A stretch of 64,000 nt of DNA from NCBI RefSeq assembly GCF_024323335.1, contig NC_066581.1, positions 31,616,699-31,680,698 on the forward strand, read 5' to 3'. The DNA comes from Lathyrus oleraceus (Eukaryota; Streptophyta; Magnoliopsida; Fabales; Fabaceae). The notes beneath the pieces were generated by a model. It ran no database searches and had not been told where the DNA came from. It saw nothing but the letters and a program-made list of their open reading frames with translations. Positions 44,392 through 54,722 of the stretch are shown here, piece after piece. Position numbers and translations under genes: made by a program. Every line of letters begins with the position of its first letter. Within the stretch, counting starts at the first letter, position 1.

Positions 44392-45069
44392 GTTCTAAAA
44401 AATATTTGCAAATAACACCTCAGTTCCTTGAAATTTTCGTGTGATGAATGTTATGATGTGCATGAATGCATGGATGCAACAACCACACATAAGGGATCAT
44501 ACACAAGGCAAATAAACAAAGGTCAAGGGATGAATCAAGTCATTGTCAAGATCAATCATCCATTTTGGTGGATTATGGCTTTCACCTTATCAACACCCAA
44601 GTTCCATTGATATTGACAAGACTTAATTGGATCAACCAAGAATCAAGGGTTTGTTGTAAGTCACAAGCATGGAGTCTGGGTAATAACCATCCCAAAGGAG
44701 TGAACTAAGGAAAAAACCTATAGATCATGTTCTAAAAAGTGCCCAGAGTCTTAATTCAATCTATCAGATATTACAGGTTAGGATGACTGACTCATCAACC
44801 CATAATATTCTCAAGAGAAACTCATCTGAGTGTAGTATCGCGTAACAACTGTGATCAAGTCTACACTTGGACAGTCTCCGCACTACGTCCTAAATAGGCC
44901 AAGAGGGGTTAAATGTTCTACGGTCCTCAGCTTCTCGGACCCCAAATGAGTGATAGTAATGCCTAACACAAATACTTGTGTGACATTTCCAAATCCAAAA
45001 GGGTCTCCACTGAGCAGATAGGTCTCAAGCCAATTTGTTAAGGACTACGCTACACAAGTCGAACATGAC

Positions 45070-45074
45070 TATAC
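45070..45074. repeat. Target-site duplication TATAC, left copy (copia H)
   Basis: TATAC precedes the LTR at 45075 and recurs at 60601-60605 directly after the other LTR. D, without this insertion, has a single ACTATACCATCC at the matching place. Confidence 0.95.
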
Positions 45075-46086
45075 TGAAGGTTGAGAAAAACAAGAAAGGG
45101 GGTTTGAATTTTTTTAGAAATAAAAACTTTTTTAGAAATCAGACACACACAGAATAAAAAGGGAAATGACACCGGATTTTATACTGGTTCACTTGAAATT
45201 CAAAGCTACTCCAGTCCACCCGGACAAGGTGATTTCGCCTTCAAAAAGGACTTAATCCACTTATCTTAAAAGATTACACAACCAATCGTCTAAGAGAATA
45301 ATCCGTCAGCCCTCTCAAGTATTCCGACTACACAGAGTCACTTGAGGAAGTATTTTAAGAAAAAGTATAAATTGTAATGTAATGTGCTTCTAACAAACAA
45401 GCAAGAATTACAGGATTGTAAGAACAATAGCTTTTCACATAAGCGCAGCAGCTCGTGAAGGGTAAGAAGGAATGATTGAGAGCTTTCGTATTCTTGTGTT
45501 TCTCAGGTGTATTTTTTTGTAAAGTATTATGTCCTTTATATAGTCGTTGTGAAGGACCGTTGGAGTGATGACAGGACCTTGGTCATTGAAGAATCTTTAA
45601 TGTCATTACTCTCCTTGTTTCTTTCTAAAATAGTTTTGCACGCCTCATTATTTCCTTCTCAAAATAATTTCTTTCCAAATTAAGATTTATTTTCAGTTAC
45701 GCGTTCTGAACTGGTGAGTCTACATCAGAGTCTTGATAAATCAGAGTTTGTCTTTAGAGGTTGATTATGTCTGACCACATCATTGTTTCTCAATGCTCTA
45801 AACTTCTTCAGATTCAGAGTCTAGATTCAGTATTATTTTATCAGAGTTTCTGACTTCTTTATGTTGCGCTGGTATCTACGTTGATCAGAATCAGAGCCTT
45901 CTGGACACGTTCTTTCTGAGTAGCATATGATAGTTGAATATTTTGTATCTGATGTAATTTTCTATCTAATGTTTGACCAGAGTCCTGCACACTAAGAAAA
46001 AATCTCGTTAGAGTACCATTTTTGTTTCATCCTTTGTTATCATCAAAATCTTAGAGATATATTGTAGAACCAACTTTGTTCTTACA
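45075..46086 (-). repeat. 3' LTR of element H (1012 bp)
   Basis: In plus-strand reading it runs from TGAAGGTTGAG to TTGTTCTTACA and matches 59589-60600. It lies next to the polypurine tract, so it is the 3' LTR of this minus-strand element. Confidence 0.95.
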
Positions 46087-46100
46087 ACCTCCCCCTTTTT
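46087..46100 (-). other. Polypurine tract of element H
   Basis: On the minus strand AAAAAGGGGGAGGT directly adjoins the LTR: a classic copia plus-strand primer site. Confidence 0.9.
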
Positions 46101-46495
46101 GATGATGACAAAACAATACAGAGTAAGGGTGAAACATTAAAGAAAATCTTAGATCAGATAGGAAAGTGTGCTCCCCCTGAGTTAGATCCTTGGATAACTC
46201 AGAAGTTCTTACCGGACCTTCCTTGGTTTAGTGCTTTAGCTACTTTCCTGCATATCTTTAGTCATTGATTTAGTAATAATTTATTAATGATGTTTGCAAT
46301 GCTTGAGAGGATTTAGTTATGTTTCCATCATAGCTGTTTTAGTTCTCCCCCTTTTTGTCAGAATAAAAAAGACATAGCAAAAAAGAGTTGATATTGAGAA
46401 AAGGCATTTACAGATAAGTAGCACACATGGCAAAAAGCAGAAAGAAAAAAGAATATATCAAAACATAGAAGGAAACAAGCAATAAGCCTAAGTGT

Positions 46496-47700
46496 CTAAG
46501 GGTTTGAAGGTGGAGGCATGCGTTGGAGCAATTGGGACATCATATTCTGAATGTCGAGGTTGACAGAGTCCTGTTGATCCAGCCTGACCCGAACTAGTTG
46601 TTATTCTTTCTGCAGTTCCTCTAGAGTCTTCAAGACCAGAGGAATGAACCCAGATTTGGAGTGCTCCCCTTGAGTCAGAGCATCATCTTTAGCTTTGGCA
46701 GCTTCTTCAGCTTCGAATTTAGCTTTTGCCTCCACTTTAGCAGCAGCCGCAGCAGCATCAGCATCAGCGGTAGCCTTGGCTTCAACTTCTTTGATTCTTT
46801 GAAGTTCTTCTTGGCACACTTTCTCTTCAGCTTCCTTTCTTGCCCTTTCCTCAGCTTCTTTGGCTAAGCGCTCTTGAAGTCTAATACCAGTGTCTCTGAT
46901 AAAGTCGTTACAGACTTTTTCAAAGAGGCCTTTCAGCTTGAAGGCTTCAGAGGTCATCCAACTTATCATTATGTTCCAGTGGATCCTTACAGTAGAGAGA
47001 TCATCACTGATGCCATAATTAATTGTCAGAGACTTGACCTTCTCTACGGAAGATTCTGTAAAAACCTGTATTGCTTCTTCTAGGGTAGGGAGGGTAGTCT
47101 CTGGTTCAGTGTTAGATGCTGGGGAGGATGGAGGAGGTGAGTTTGGGGCACTGAGATTTAGTGTGGGAGTTATGGAGGCAACAGAAGTTGTGGGTGTGGG
47201 AATGGCAAAGGGTGATTGTGATGTTTGTTCAAGTTCTAGGTGTTGTTCAGATTATGGTTGGGTTGGTTGTGGTTCAGAGTGGATTGGATGTTGTGTAGGT
47301 GGTGGTGTTTGTTCAGATGTGGTGTGATTTGGATGTTCAGGAGGTGGGGAAGGAAAGTCTGGTGCAAGTTCAGAGTGTGATGGTTGTTGAGAGGCCAGAG
47401 CATGGGCTTGCAGCTGAGCCAAAGTGGGGGATTGAGGGTCAGATGGTTCGATGATAGAGGAGAGTTCGTAGTAAGGTGGGGGTTGAGTAGATGGTGATGA
47501 TGATGGTGAAGTGATTTCATTTAGCATTTCTGCTTCCAAAACAGGTAATGTGGTGGTAGCGAGGTTGAATTTCAGAGAGGGTGGGTTAGGGGATCTGGTA
47601 GTTGAGGGAGGAGTTTCAGAAGAGGTGTATATGGGAGTTGTTTGGGGAAGAGAAGAAGCAATTGGTTTAATTTTGATAGAGCGAGTGAGAGGTACAGACT
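46496..47700 (-). pseudogene. Extra (env-position) ORF of element H, C-terminal part
   Basis: It continues the ORF that starts at 54198 after the interruption by element I. The minus-strand reading begins SVPLTRSIKIKPIASSLP, followed by a long Pro/Ser/Thr-rich low-complexity region and a stop near 47254. Then come a conserved helical block (WMTSEAFKLKGLFEKVCNDF), an Ala/Glu/Lys-rich coiled coil (KEAEERARKEAEEKV; DADAAAAAAKVEAKAKFEAE), LKTLEELQKE with a stop, and the end RMPPPSNP (TAG 46498-46496). SIRE/Maximus elements are known for an extra ORF after pol, in the env position. I see no signal peptide or membrane segment in this copy. Confidence 0.75.
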
Positions 47701-48290
47701 TGTTAGTTGAGTAGCGCCTAAAAAGGGGGGGGGGTGAATTACGATCTTTGAACACTTTTTCCGATTTATGAAAAACTTTGTTCTTTCTTTTCTGGTTATG
47801 TTAAGCGATGAACGGTAAAGTGCGGAAATATAAAGAACACAAAGAAATATCTTGGTTCCCCTCACAGATCGAGAGTACTCCACTCCCATTTCAACATGAA
47901 AGAGATTTCACTATCTGTTATGACTTGTACATGACAGACACAATCACCAAGAACAACCTCTTGTGATTCACCATGTTGATATGAGAACAATCTTCTCAAA
48001 CTCAACTCTCTTGCTTCTAACAATCATGGACAGCAAGGTGTTTACAAAACACACAATCTTATTTTTCAACAATTCTAAAAATAAGACATGGATTACAACA
48101 ATGGATTGAATGTAAATTTTGTAGTATAATGATCACTCAAAGTGATATATCAATTTGCTTGATATTCTCTTCCATTGAAAATAATTCACAACACAAAGAT
48201 ATTAGATTGCTCAAGAGTTTTCTGTTTTGAATGATATGAAAATATGTAGAAAAATCTTGAGTGAAGATTTAAAACAATAAGTGTGAATTC
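47701..48290 (-). repeat. 3' LTR of element I
   Basis: The first 462 bases (47701-48162) match 52468-52925. The rest to about 48290 has no partner because the other copy is truncated there. It contains a G10 run next to TGAATTACGATC, typical of SIRE-type LTR ends. Its boundary with RT is approximate. Confidence 0.75.
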
Positions 48291-49465
48291 TGAAAATTCT
48301 AAGAGATTGATTGGAGTAGGCATTGCCTAACAACTATCCATGTCGAATCTTTTTAAAAGCTCTTTGCAGTACTTTGATTGGTTGATGGAGATGCCATCAT
48401 TCAGTTGCTTAATTTGAAGTCCAAGAAAATAATTCATCTTACCCATCATGGACATCTCAAATTCTCCTTGCATCATTATGAAAATTCTTCACACATTTGT
48501 TTGTTTGTTGAGTTGAATATGATGTCGTCAACGTAGACTTGAACCAATAAAGTGTTATCTTTTATTTTCTTAATAAACAAGGTTTTGTCAATTTTACCTT
48601 TTTCAAATCCCTTTTCACAAAGAAAGTTGCTGAGATGATCATACCATGCTCTAGGTGCTTGCTTTAGGCCATAAAGAGCTTTCCTCAACTTGAAAACATA
48701 TGAAGGATTTTTGAAGTCTTCAAAGCCTGGGGGTTGTTTGACATAGACTTCTTTATTGATGTAGCCATTCAAGAATGCGCTCTTGACATTCATCTGAAAT
48801 AATTGAAAATTTAATGAACATGCATAAGCAAGTAATAAACGAATAGCTTCTAACCTTGCAACCGGAGCGAATGTATCTTAAAATTCAATGCCTTCCTCTT
48901 GATTGTATCCTTAGGCCACCAATCTAGCTTTGTTTCGAACAATTATACCATTCTCATCAAGCTTGTTCTTAAACACCCATCTGGTACCTATGATGTGTTT
49001 ATCACTTGGCCTAGGGACAAGTTCCCAAACTTGATTCCTTTCGAATTGGTTTAACTCTTCTTGCATAGCAATTATCCATTGGTCGTCACCTAAGGCTTCA
49101 TCAACTTTGGAAGGTTCAATTTGTAAGACAAAAGCCATAGTTAAGCATGCATCTTTCAGATTTAATCTTGTTGCAACGTCTTGACTAATATCACCAATGA
49201 ATTTATCAATTGGATGATCCCGATGAGTTCTCCATTCCTTAGGTAGATCATTATTATTATTTTTTTGCTTATCTTGATGTTTTGGTTGATCATCATTGTT
49301 TCCACTTGAAGTATCTATTTGAGGAACTTCTACAATATCATCATCATCATCACATAAAACAATATCCTCCTTGGAGGGGTTAGATTCATCGAAAGTAACA
49401 TGCATAGATTCTTCAACTTTTAAAGTTCTTTTATTATATATTCTAAAAGATTTACTAGTAAGAGA
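48286..49465 (-). pseudogene. Reverse transcriptase of element I, C-terminally deleted
   Basis: Minus strand: linker with acidic run (LCDDDDDIVEV), then copia RT with NQVWELVPRPSDKHIIGTRW, KARLVA, a stop, FQMNVKSAFLNGYINKEVYV, QPPGFEDF, LYGLKQAPRAWYDHLSNFL and the catalytic YVDDIIFNS (near 48515-48545). A frame change follows; the next frame has MGKMNYFLGLQIKQ and SKYCKELLKRFDM, then coding sequence ends in LTR. The RNase H domain (usual TEAEY and ADIFTKPL motifs) is absent. Confidence 0.85.
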
Positions 49466-50656
49466 TTATCCAAGAAATATACCTTTGTCGGACTTCTCGT
49501 CAAACTTACCTAAATTGTCTTTGTTATTGTTGAGGACAAAACATTTGCACCCAAAAATGTGAAAGTAAGATATGTTTGGTTTCCTTCCTTTGAAGAGTTC
49601 ATAAGGAGTCTTTTTCATGGTAGGTCTAATGATAATTCTATTACTTACATAGCATGTCGTGCTTACGACATCCGCCCAAAAATACTTTGGAAGATTTGAG
49701 TCGCTTAGCATCGTTCGTGCAAGTTCCACAAGTGACCTATTCTTTCTCTCCACCACTCCATTTTGTTGAGGAGTCCTTGGTGCCGAGAAATTATGAAAGA
49801 TTCCATGTTCTTTTCATAACTCTTCGAAGGAGGCATTTTGGAATTCTCCACCATGGTCGCTTCTTATGGAGGCAATAGTTAGCGATTTCTCATTTTGGAC
49901 TTGCTTTGCATATTTCTTGAATGCCTTGAATGCATCATTTTTCTGCACTAAGAAAAAGGTCCAAGTGTATCTAGAGAAACCATCAATAATAACTAAAGCA
50001 TATACATTACCTTCGAAGCTTCTTGTTCTTGATGGACCAAATAAGTCCATATGCAACAATTGTAGTGGCCTTGTAGTGGACACCACATTCTTTGATATGA
50101 AAGTTGATTTGGTTTGTTTCCCTTTTTGACATGCATCACAAAGTCTATATTTGACGAATTTTATCTTAGGCAAACTAATGACAAGATCATGCTTTATAAG
50201 TTTATTCAAATGTTCCATATGAATAAGTGCGAATCTTTTATGCCACAACCATGACTCATTATTGTTTACCATAAGACATTTTACCTTCAAAGATAAATCA
50301 TCAAGGGAAATCATAAAAATATTATTAATTCTTGTACCTTTGAGTTTTACCTCATGAGAGACTTCATCTTCAATCAAGCATTCATCTTTGGTGAACTTTA
50401 CTTTGAAGCCCTTGTCGCAAAGTTGGCTAATGCTTAGAAGATTATGCTTTAGTCCTTCGGCATAAAGAACATCTTCAATGGATGTGAAAGGTGGTGCTCC
50501 AACTTTGCCTATGCCAAGAATTCTCCCTTTGTTGTTATCACCATATGTGACATAACCCTTGGCCTTCAATGCTAGATTTGAAAATTTGTTTATATCTCCC
50601 GTCATATGCTTGGAACATCCACTATCAAGATACCAAAGATTTGATGTGGTTTTCAA
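49466..50656 (-). pseudogene. Protease and integrase of element I
   Basis: Minus strand from 50656: protease with WYLDSGCSKHMTGD (DSG active site), GVGAP-like flap region, HNLLSISQLCDKG, and the GAG-pre-integrase HHCC zinc module (WLWHKRFALIHMEHLNKL ... LCDACQKGK). The expected GH of WHKRLGH-type is changed to FALIH. The integrase core has HMDLFGPS (first Asp), SDHGGEFQN (second Asp) and, after a stop near 49814, QNGVVERKNRSL (Glu). KTPYELFKGRKPNISYFHIF follows. Order protease-integrase-RT is diagnostic of Ty1/copia. Confidence 0.9.
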
Positions 50657-50675
50657 GCATACCTACAAAACAAAG

Positions 50676-52420
50676 TTACGTTTTGTTAGGTACCCAAATT
50701 GCTTTGGGTCCTTCATAATTAGTGCCTTTCTTTACCCATACGTAATGCCCCCTTGCAAGGCTAAAGTTTCTAACATAGCATGCATTAGGTGTATGGCTAA
50801 TTATTCTGCAATATAAATAAGTAGTTTCAAAATTGCTTCTATATCTAGGAACATAAGATTTCTTTTTAGAAAATCTTTTTCTGTTAGGATAGTGATGAAC
50901 ATTTTTTGCCTTGTTCACTTTCTCTTTGGTTGGTTGGTCATTAGCCTTAACAAAGACAGTTTTGCTTGAACTTGGCTTGGAAAATTTTGAATAACCAAGT
51001 CCACTTTTGTCATTGGAATAACTTTGTTGGATAAGGACACCTTCCAACCCAATTTATACTTTTTCATACCTTTCAAGAACTCTTTTTAATTGGACAATTT
51101 GGAAAGAAAGTGATTCACAATTTTTACATACAAAATTCTGTTTTTCACTAATCATCTTTTGTTTTTCATCGTTGACATCTTTTTCAATTGTCACGATTTT
51201 TTCTTCTAAAGATAAAATTGTTTTCTTTTGAGATGATATAGTTTTATACAGAATTTTGCATTCTTCAAGAAGTTCATTTATAGCACCTTGTGCATCACTA
51301 TCGAAAAGAGAAAACTCATTACTAACCTCATCTTCTTCATCATCGGAATGGTGCGAGGCCATTAATGCTAGATTTTCATATTCGTCGCTTTTTGATTCGG
51401 ATGAAGAACTTATCTCATTATCTTACCATGCAACATATGCCTTTTTATTCTTGAAATCCTTCTTTCCTTTAAAGCCACCTTTCTTTGAGAGTTTCGGACA
51501 ATCCGGCTTTATGTGACCTTGCTTTCCACATTTATAACATGTGACTTCTTGCGTAGATGTGGAAGCCTCCCTTTTCCTGAAATGCTTATTTCTTTTTGCA
51601 TTAAAGGGTTTGTCATTTTTACTAAAAAACTTACCAAGCCTTTTAACAAGGAGTATGAAATTTTCATCTTCCTTCGATACGCCATCATTTCTATCTTCCT
51701 TTGAATCTACTTTTAAAGCAATTCCTTTGGATTTCTTCTCTTGATTTTCATGCTTTTCGAGTCTTCCAAGTTCAAGTTCATGTTCTTGGAGTTTTTCAAA
51801 TAATGATGCGGACGTCATAGTGGAAAGACTTTTCTTCTTCGATATGGCCGTTACTTTTGGTTGCCATTCTCTAGTCAAGGATCTAAGCACTTTAAGGTTG
51901 AGACCATCATTTGTGAAGGTCTTTCCAAGAGTGATTAAGTGATTCGTTAAGTGAAAAATATTTTCTGTAAAGCAACGATGGATTCTCCGGGCTGCATTCT
52001 GAATATTTTGTATTCTTGACTCAATGTATTTAATCTGGATCTTTCGACTTCAGTGGTTCCTTCGTGAAGCTCCACCAAGGTATCCCATATTTCTTTCGCA
52101 GATTTGCATTGAGATATGCGGAAGAACTCGTCCATACTTAATGCACTTTGAAGAATGTTGATGGCCTTCTTCTCATTAAGTATTTTCTTCTTATCGTCTT
52201 CATCATACGAACTTTTGATCTTTGGGGTGCCAACACCATTGATCACACTTGTTAGATTATGCAGACCATTTTTAACGGTTTCCCATATACCATCTCCTTG
52301 TGCTTCTAGATGTGCTTTCATGTGGATTTTCCAAAAATAGAAATATTCTCCATAAAATAGAAGTGGTTCGTTGCTACTACCTCCATCATTAAAAATCGGG
52401 ATTGCGCTTGCGGAAGCCAT
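50676..52420 (-). pseudogene. gag of element I
   Basis: The start ATG at 52420 reads MASASAIPIFNDGGSSNEPL, then the UBN2-type capsid region (EIWDTLVELHEGTTEVERSR). After a frame change near 51945 come SLTREWQPKVTAISKKKSLS, a zinc knuckle CYKCGKQGHIKPDC (near 51490-51545), a basic stretch, a coiled coil (ISSQKKTILSLEEKIVTIEK), and GPKAIWVPNKT at the end. Stops at 51423-51425 and 51054-51056 break it. Capsid plus one CCHC knuckle is the usual Gag layout of this lineage, which has an unusually long Gag tail. Confidence 0.88.
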
Positions 52421-52453
52421 TGTCTGGATTTGTGGAGCAAGTTACCAAAACCT

Positions 52454-52465
52454 GCTCTAATGCCA
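52454..52465 (-). other. Primer-binding-like site of element I
   Basis: On the minus strand TGGCATTAGAGC, two bases from the LTR. It differs from the common initiator-tRNA-Met site TGGTATCAGAGC by two transitions. Confidence 0.6.
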
Positions 52466-52467
52466 AT

Positions 52468-52925
52468 TGTTAGTTGAGTAGCGCCTAAGAGGGGGGGGTG
52501 AATTAGGATCTTTGAACACTTTTTTCGGTTTATGAAAAACTTTGTTCTTTCTTTTCTGGTTATGTTAAGCGATGAACGGTAAAGTGCGGAAAGATAAAGA
52601 ACACGAAGAAATATCCTGGTTCCCCTCACTGATCGAGAGTACTCCAGTACCCTTTCAACATGAAAGAGATTTCACAATCTGTTATGACTTGTACACGACA
52701 GACACAATCACCAAGAAGAACCTCTTGTTATTCACCAAGTTGATATGAGAACAATCCTCTCAAACTCAACTCTCTTGCTTCCAACAATCCTGGACAGCAA
52801 GGTGTTTACAAACACACAATCTTATTTTTCAACAATTCTAAAAATAAGATATGGATTACAACAATGGATTGAATGTAAAGTTTGTAGTATTATGATCACT
52901 CAAAGTCATATATCAATTTGCTTGA
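52468..52925 (-). repeat. 5' LTR of element I, truncated
   Basis: It matches 47701-48162 and stops at CAATTTGCTTGA. The following 49 bases (52926-52974) match neither LTR nor H as far as I can see. Confidence 0.75.
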
Positions 52926-52974
52926 AAATATTAATTTTTTCTTTTAAAAAATATGTAAGCTTCAGTGGTAGGGA

Positions 52975-54198
52975 GAGGTACAGACTTACCTCGAGAGCCA
53001 ACTAGAGGATTTGGGGGTCTTGATCCAGAGGATTCTCCCAACTTAGCTTTCTTCGCCTTCTTGGACTTCTCAGAGGGCTCTCGCCTCCTCTTCATGAAGT
53101 TAGGTGGATGCTCAAGAAGTCAGTCCATTGTGAAGTCAGAGATATCCACCCCTTGATTGGCAAGGTCCTATAGATAGTAGGCTACTACCTCTGGAGGGTC
53201 AATATTGGAGAACAGGTAGAGTCCGTTGGGAACCTCCCTCTGATCTCTGAGTGCTTCTCAGGAGATATCAAGTGTTGGTTTGGCTCTGACTTGATCAATG
53301 ATTCCCATTCTCTTCAGATTCCGAGCATTCAGCGGTCTTCCAGTGTCAATGGTGATATCTTTCATGAGTCTGAGCTGAATCAGGTGATCCACTAAGTCGC
53401 TCTCAATCAATACATATGATATGAGTCTCCCCATAGCGATGTAGTTCCTTGTCTTCATGTTGTTTCTGGTATCTTTGATTGAATCTCTGAGGTACTTGAA
53501 GAGGAGTGCAGGTAGACACAGTTTCAGACCCTTGTGAATGCAGTACAAGATACAGTTCTGATCTGTGTTGATGTAGTCAGAAGAGTTTGAAGAAGGGTGA
53601 TGATGAATGATGCCTAAGATGATCTTCAACCAGACCCGGAGGTTCTGATGTAGCTTCTTGTTCTTGGAATGCTTTCCTTCAACACTCTATTGGAAGATGG
53701 TAGGGTTGATTTTCTGGTACAAGTATTTTGCCCTAGGGTTTATGTTGTAGATGCGTCTGCCTCCTGTCTTCTCCATGTTCAGAAGGGAGGCAATAGATTT
53801 CTCAGTGATGACTATCTTGACTCCCAAAACGTAGGAGACAATGTAGTGATCATCTGAGTCTGCAAACGCCAGAACTCCTTCACCAGATTCGTGTACACAA
53901 ATCCATAGAGGCGTTGAAAGTAGGTTTCCCACCCTTGCATTTTCAATTCTTCAGTAAGGTCTACGCCATTTCGCTTCATGTTTTCGAAATCAACCAAAGA
54001 TTCACATAAAACTTCAAGGTTCTCAAAGGGAGTTGCTAGATGTATGTGGGGCTCACAATCGAGGATGTGGCGTTCCCTGTAGACTGGGGTTGAGATGACG
54101 TCGGTGGTTGTAGTAGTTTGTGTGCTTGAACTGGGTGCTTGCTCCATTGAGTTCATTTGTTGGGAGAAGTTGTAAATAAATTGTTGCTGAGAATCCAT
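52975..54198 (-). pseudogene. Extra (env-position) ORF of element H, N-terminal part
   Basis: The ATG at 54198 starts MDSQQQFIYNFSQQMNSMEQ. After a Ser/Thr linker comes a conserved domain: NLEVLCESLVDFENMKRNGV, GWETYFQRLYGFVYTNLVKE, a frame change near 53830, YIVSYVLGVKIVITEKSIAS, a stop/frame change near 53690, then LRDSIKDTRNNMKTRNYIAM and GRPLNARNLKRMGIIDQV. The nuclear-localisation-like MKRRREPSEKSKKAKKAK follows (near 53100) and ends GKSVPL at element I. I recall this block as the 'putative plant transposon protein' family common in legume copia elements. Function unknown; it has no obvious envelope features. Confidence 0.75.
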
Positions 54199-54722
54199 GA
54201 AGAACAGTTGAAGATGATGATAAAGGATTGAAGAGCTTGATGAAAACTTTAGAAATCTTTGACGGAGATGAAGAACTGAGAGAGAGGGTTTCGTGAGGTC
54301 GTGGGTGTAAAGTGCGCAAGTGTAGTTTGTGAAATGAATATATACACAATAGGATGCATGCAAAACAACAACAAGATGAGAGTTTAACAGTTAAGAGATT
54401 TAATGCAGCATGTTAACCAAGTAAGCACGTTTGGAGGAGAATTATTACATCCCATGATGGAGGTCTAATCCCCAAATCAGCATACTACTCAAGGAGATAT
54501 CAAGAGTCTGTCTCTCGATTTCTGCTAGACAGCTGTCTAGAAGTTCCAAGGTCAGACGTAAGATGTACCACATGTTACTTTATCTGATCTTCAGGAATAC
54601 CAAAGGGTTGGATCCTGATTATTTCTGACTCAGATGACTTCTAACTGGTAGTAGCATCAGAGTCAGATGCAGATTCCATGTGTTTACTTCAGAGTCTTAT
54701 TTTGCTATTTCAGAGGCACATT
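54199..54722 (-). other. Spacer between pol and the extra ORF of element H
   Basis: About 520 bases without recognisable coding sequence. A subgenomic promoter or splice acceptor for the extra ORF would have to lie here; I see no convincing one. TATATACACAATAGG near 54340-54355 is AT-rich in plus-strand reading, but on the minus strand it gives no clear TATA box. Confidence 0.5.

Larger units (their letters stand above)
39673..45074 (-). mobile_element. Element F, coding part: Ogre-like retrotransposon interrupted by copia H
   Basis: Minus strand: 5' UTR (45074-44392, continuing at 60606), ORF1 (44391-42885), gag (from 42657) and protease, truncated at about 39673 against D's LTR. RT, RNase H, integrase and the 3' end are missing. 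The other half (primer site and LTR) lies at 60606-64000. The two halves fit together in alignment with D, and TATAC is duplicated on both sides of copia H. Confidence 0.9.
47701..52974 (-). mobile_element. Element I: Ty1/copia (SIRE-like) retrotransposon nested in H
   Basis: LTR copies start TGTTAGTTGAGTAGCGCC at 47701 and 52468. Minus strand: LTR, primer-like site (52465-52454), gag, protease, integrase, RT up to just past the YVDD box, then direct fusion to LTR, so RNase H is deleted. The right LTR is cut at about 52925 and followed by about 49 bases of unknown origin before H resumes. H coding sequence is split between GKSVPL (right) and SVPLTRS (left), with 15 bases present on both sides. 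Confidence 0.85.

Noticed and set aside
47720..47735. G10 run in the LTR of element I as a possible G-quadruplex
   Set aside because: A single G run without three partners nearby; typical of this LTR type.
47252..47755. 167-codon minus-strand frame starting MFKDRNSPPPLFRRYSTNK
   Set aside because: Its first residues come from the LTR of element I reading by chance into the extra ORF of H; not a real gene start.
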